Assembly (NCBI RefSeq): GCF_900996235.1
Contig: NZ_CAAJGM010000099.1
Location: forward strand, 1 to 64,000
DNA: 64,000 nucleotides
Origin: Paraburkholderia sp. BCC1885
Lineage (GTDB): Bacteria > Pseudomonadota > Gammaproteobacteria > Burkholderiales > Burkholderiaceae
Reading direction: 5' to 3'
Positions 63,230-64,000 of this stretch are shown here, piece after piece (position 1 is the first letter of the stretch; every line of letters begins with the position of its first letter). The translations under genes and the position numbers were made by a program. The notes beneath the pieces are model-generated. The model searched no databases. It was not told the origin of the DNA and was given only the letters and a program-made list of their open reading frames with translations.

Positions 63230-64000
63230 CTAGCCGCCCTGCCTGGTACCCGATGTCGTAGAACTGCCAGACATGTCGAATTTCTGCCGAGTATCGAATT
63301 CCTGCCGAGTGTCGAATTCCTGCCAGATCCAGTCACCCTCGCGAAGGCGCCGGGGAGATGCGCCAAACGCCCGGCGCATCGCATAGGCAAAATGCGAGGC
63401 CGTAGAAAATCCGGTGGTCCCCTGGATATCCACAATCGTCAGTGTCGTGGAGGCCAGCAACCGTCGGGCTTCCGCCACACGGGTCTGGTGAACGTATTGC
63501 GCGATGGGCTGCCCCTGCTCCGAGTGAAACCATCGCGCCAGCGTGCGCTCGCTGGTACGAAACTGGCGCGCGAGCGCCTCACACGACAGATCGGCATCGA
63601 GGTGGTTCGCAATGAACAACTTCACTTCACGCACCACCGCCCCGGGCTCACCATGCAGTGCGGGTGGCACCGATGTGACGATTCTTCCCACTTCGCGAAG
63701 AATCATCTGATCGACTTCCTTATCCCGCAGTCCGGACGCGCCCACCGACTTGCGTCCAAGATGCCCCCGCAACCGCAGCAGGTCCATGAGGAACGAGGAC
63801 ACGCCCCATTTGCGAGAATCACTCAATGACGCGCCGTCATCGGTATGGCCCGCTGCGAGCATTCGCCCCATGTCCAGGTAGTAGCACAGATGCCGCTGCC
63901 CGGGACTGGCCATCACCTGGTGAACGCTGTGACCGGGGACCAGCCAGAGACTTCCGCTCGCCAGAACATCTGCACGGGCCCGCCCATCCGACGACACGGA
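63230..64000 (-). CDS. AraC-family regulator (N-terminus beyond the window)
   Basis: 256 residues visible. The effector part includes SLWLVPGHSVHQVMASP (a cupin-like strand). The C-terminal DNA-binding domain has LSCEALARQFRTSERTLARWF and LTIVDIQGTTGFSTASHFAYAMRRAFGASPRRLRE. After this, the tail carries QEFDTR repeats encoded by an 18-bp tandem repeat. The tail is unusual for the family. It is upstream of the di-iron/MFS operon on the same strand and is the likely regulator. Confidence 0.88.
   Translation of the reverse strand, partial: SVSSDGRARADVLASGSLWLVPGHSVHQVMASPGQRHLCYYLDMGRMLAAGHTDDGASLSDSRKWGVSSFLMDLLRLRGHLGRKSVGASGLRDKEVDQMILREVGRIVTSVPPALHGEPGAVVREVKLFIANHLDADLSCEALARQFRTSERTLARWFHSEQGQPIAQYVHQTRVAEARRLLASTTLTIVDIQGTTGFSTASHFAYAMRRAFGASPRRLREGDWIWQEFDTRQEFDTRQKFDMSGSSTTSGTRQGG
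63275..63328 (-). repeat. Three 18-bp tandem repeats in the AraC tail
   Basis: Units 63275-63292, 63293-63310 and 63311-63328 differ at few positions and encode QEFDTR-type repeats at the C-terminus. In-frame slippage would change only the tail length. Confidence 0.8.

Noticed and set aside
1..64000. CRISPR array, tRNA, rRNA or plasmid origin
   Set aside because: No regularly spaced repeats, cloverleaf-like or rRNA-like sequences and no rep/par genes were recognised.

Overview
The window looks like high-GC betaproteobacterial DNA of the Burkholderiaceae (Burkholderia, Paraburkholderia or Caballeronia type). Reasons: many LysR, AraC, TetR and HxlR regulators, a Burkholderia-type trimeric porin, a small H-NS-family protein with the KYRDP/TWSGRGR motif, a DUF2917 protein, and a wza-wzb-wzc exopolysaccharide locus. 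No rRNA, tRNA, CRISPR array or replication origin was seen. The gene mix (regulators, reductases, efflux, exopolysaccharide) and the decay suggest an accessory region or secondary replicon; this is inference.

Layout. 1-3.1 kb: the right end of an IS66-family element cuts a phosphopantetheinyl transferase (PPTase) gene. It is followed by a Fur-box intergenic region and an apparent operon of nitroreductase, an unknown protein and a PPTase-like protein lacking the metal-binding acids. 3.3-16.7 kb: small regulator/enzyme modules (tautomerase/LysR, SDR, O-methyltransferase/AraC, methyltransferase/TetR, SnoaL/TetR, TauE/LysR) with several broken genes. 17.2-22.4 kb: proline dehydrogenase, RidA, LysR, SDR and a nitronate monooxygenase remnant. 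22.0-27.8 kb: an EmrAB/NodT-type tripartite efflux operon with a LysR regulator. 27.9-28.9 kb: universal stress protein and a broken flavin reductase. 28.9-42.7 kb: a twelve-gene exopolysaccharide operon on the minus strand. It runs from the initiating sugar-phosphate transferase through wza-wzb-wzc, wecB-wecC (UDP-ManNAcA supply), flippase, two glycosyltransferases, a secreted lyase-like protein and polymerase to a WecG/TagA transferase. Many junctions are 4-bp stop/start overlaps. Upstream lie an H-NS-like protein and a GGDEF-like/EAL protein. 44.9-47.4 kb: two convergent, closely related serine recombinases and a decayed second copy of the PPTase-like gene. 47.5-53.3 kb: an unusual hybrid histidine kinase, an outer-membrane barrel and OtsA. 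53.9-57.7 kb: a frameshifted porin, a partly deleted ABC transporter, a GST and an HxlR regulator. 57.8-64 kb: small proteins, a candidate small RNA, an XRE regulator with paired palindromes, and a haem-oxygenase-fold di-iron protein / MFS exporter operon beside an AraC regulator.

At least ten genes are truncated, frameshifted, stopped or fused to remnants: the PPTase gene, its decayed paralogue, HxlR/FAD monooxygenase, MFS, TauE, nitronate monooxygenase, flavin reductase, porin, ABC ATPase and a PPOX-like gene. Such decay is expected where an IS-rich replicon is undergoing gene loss. The exopolysaccharide operon and the efflux operon are intact.
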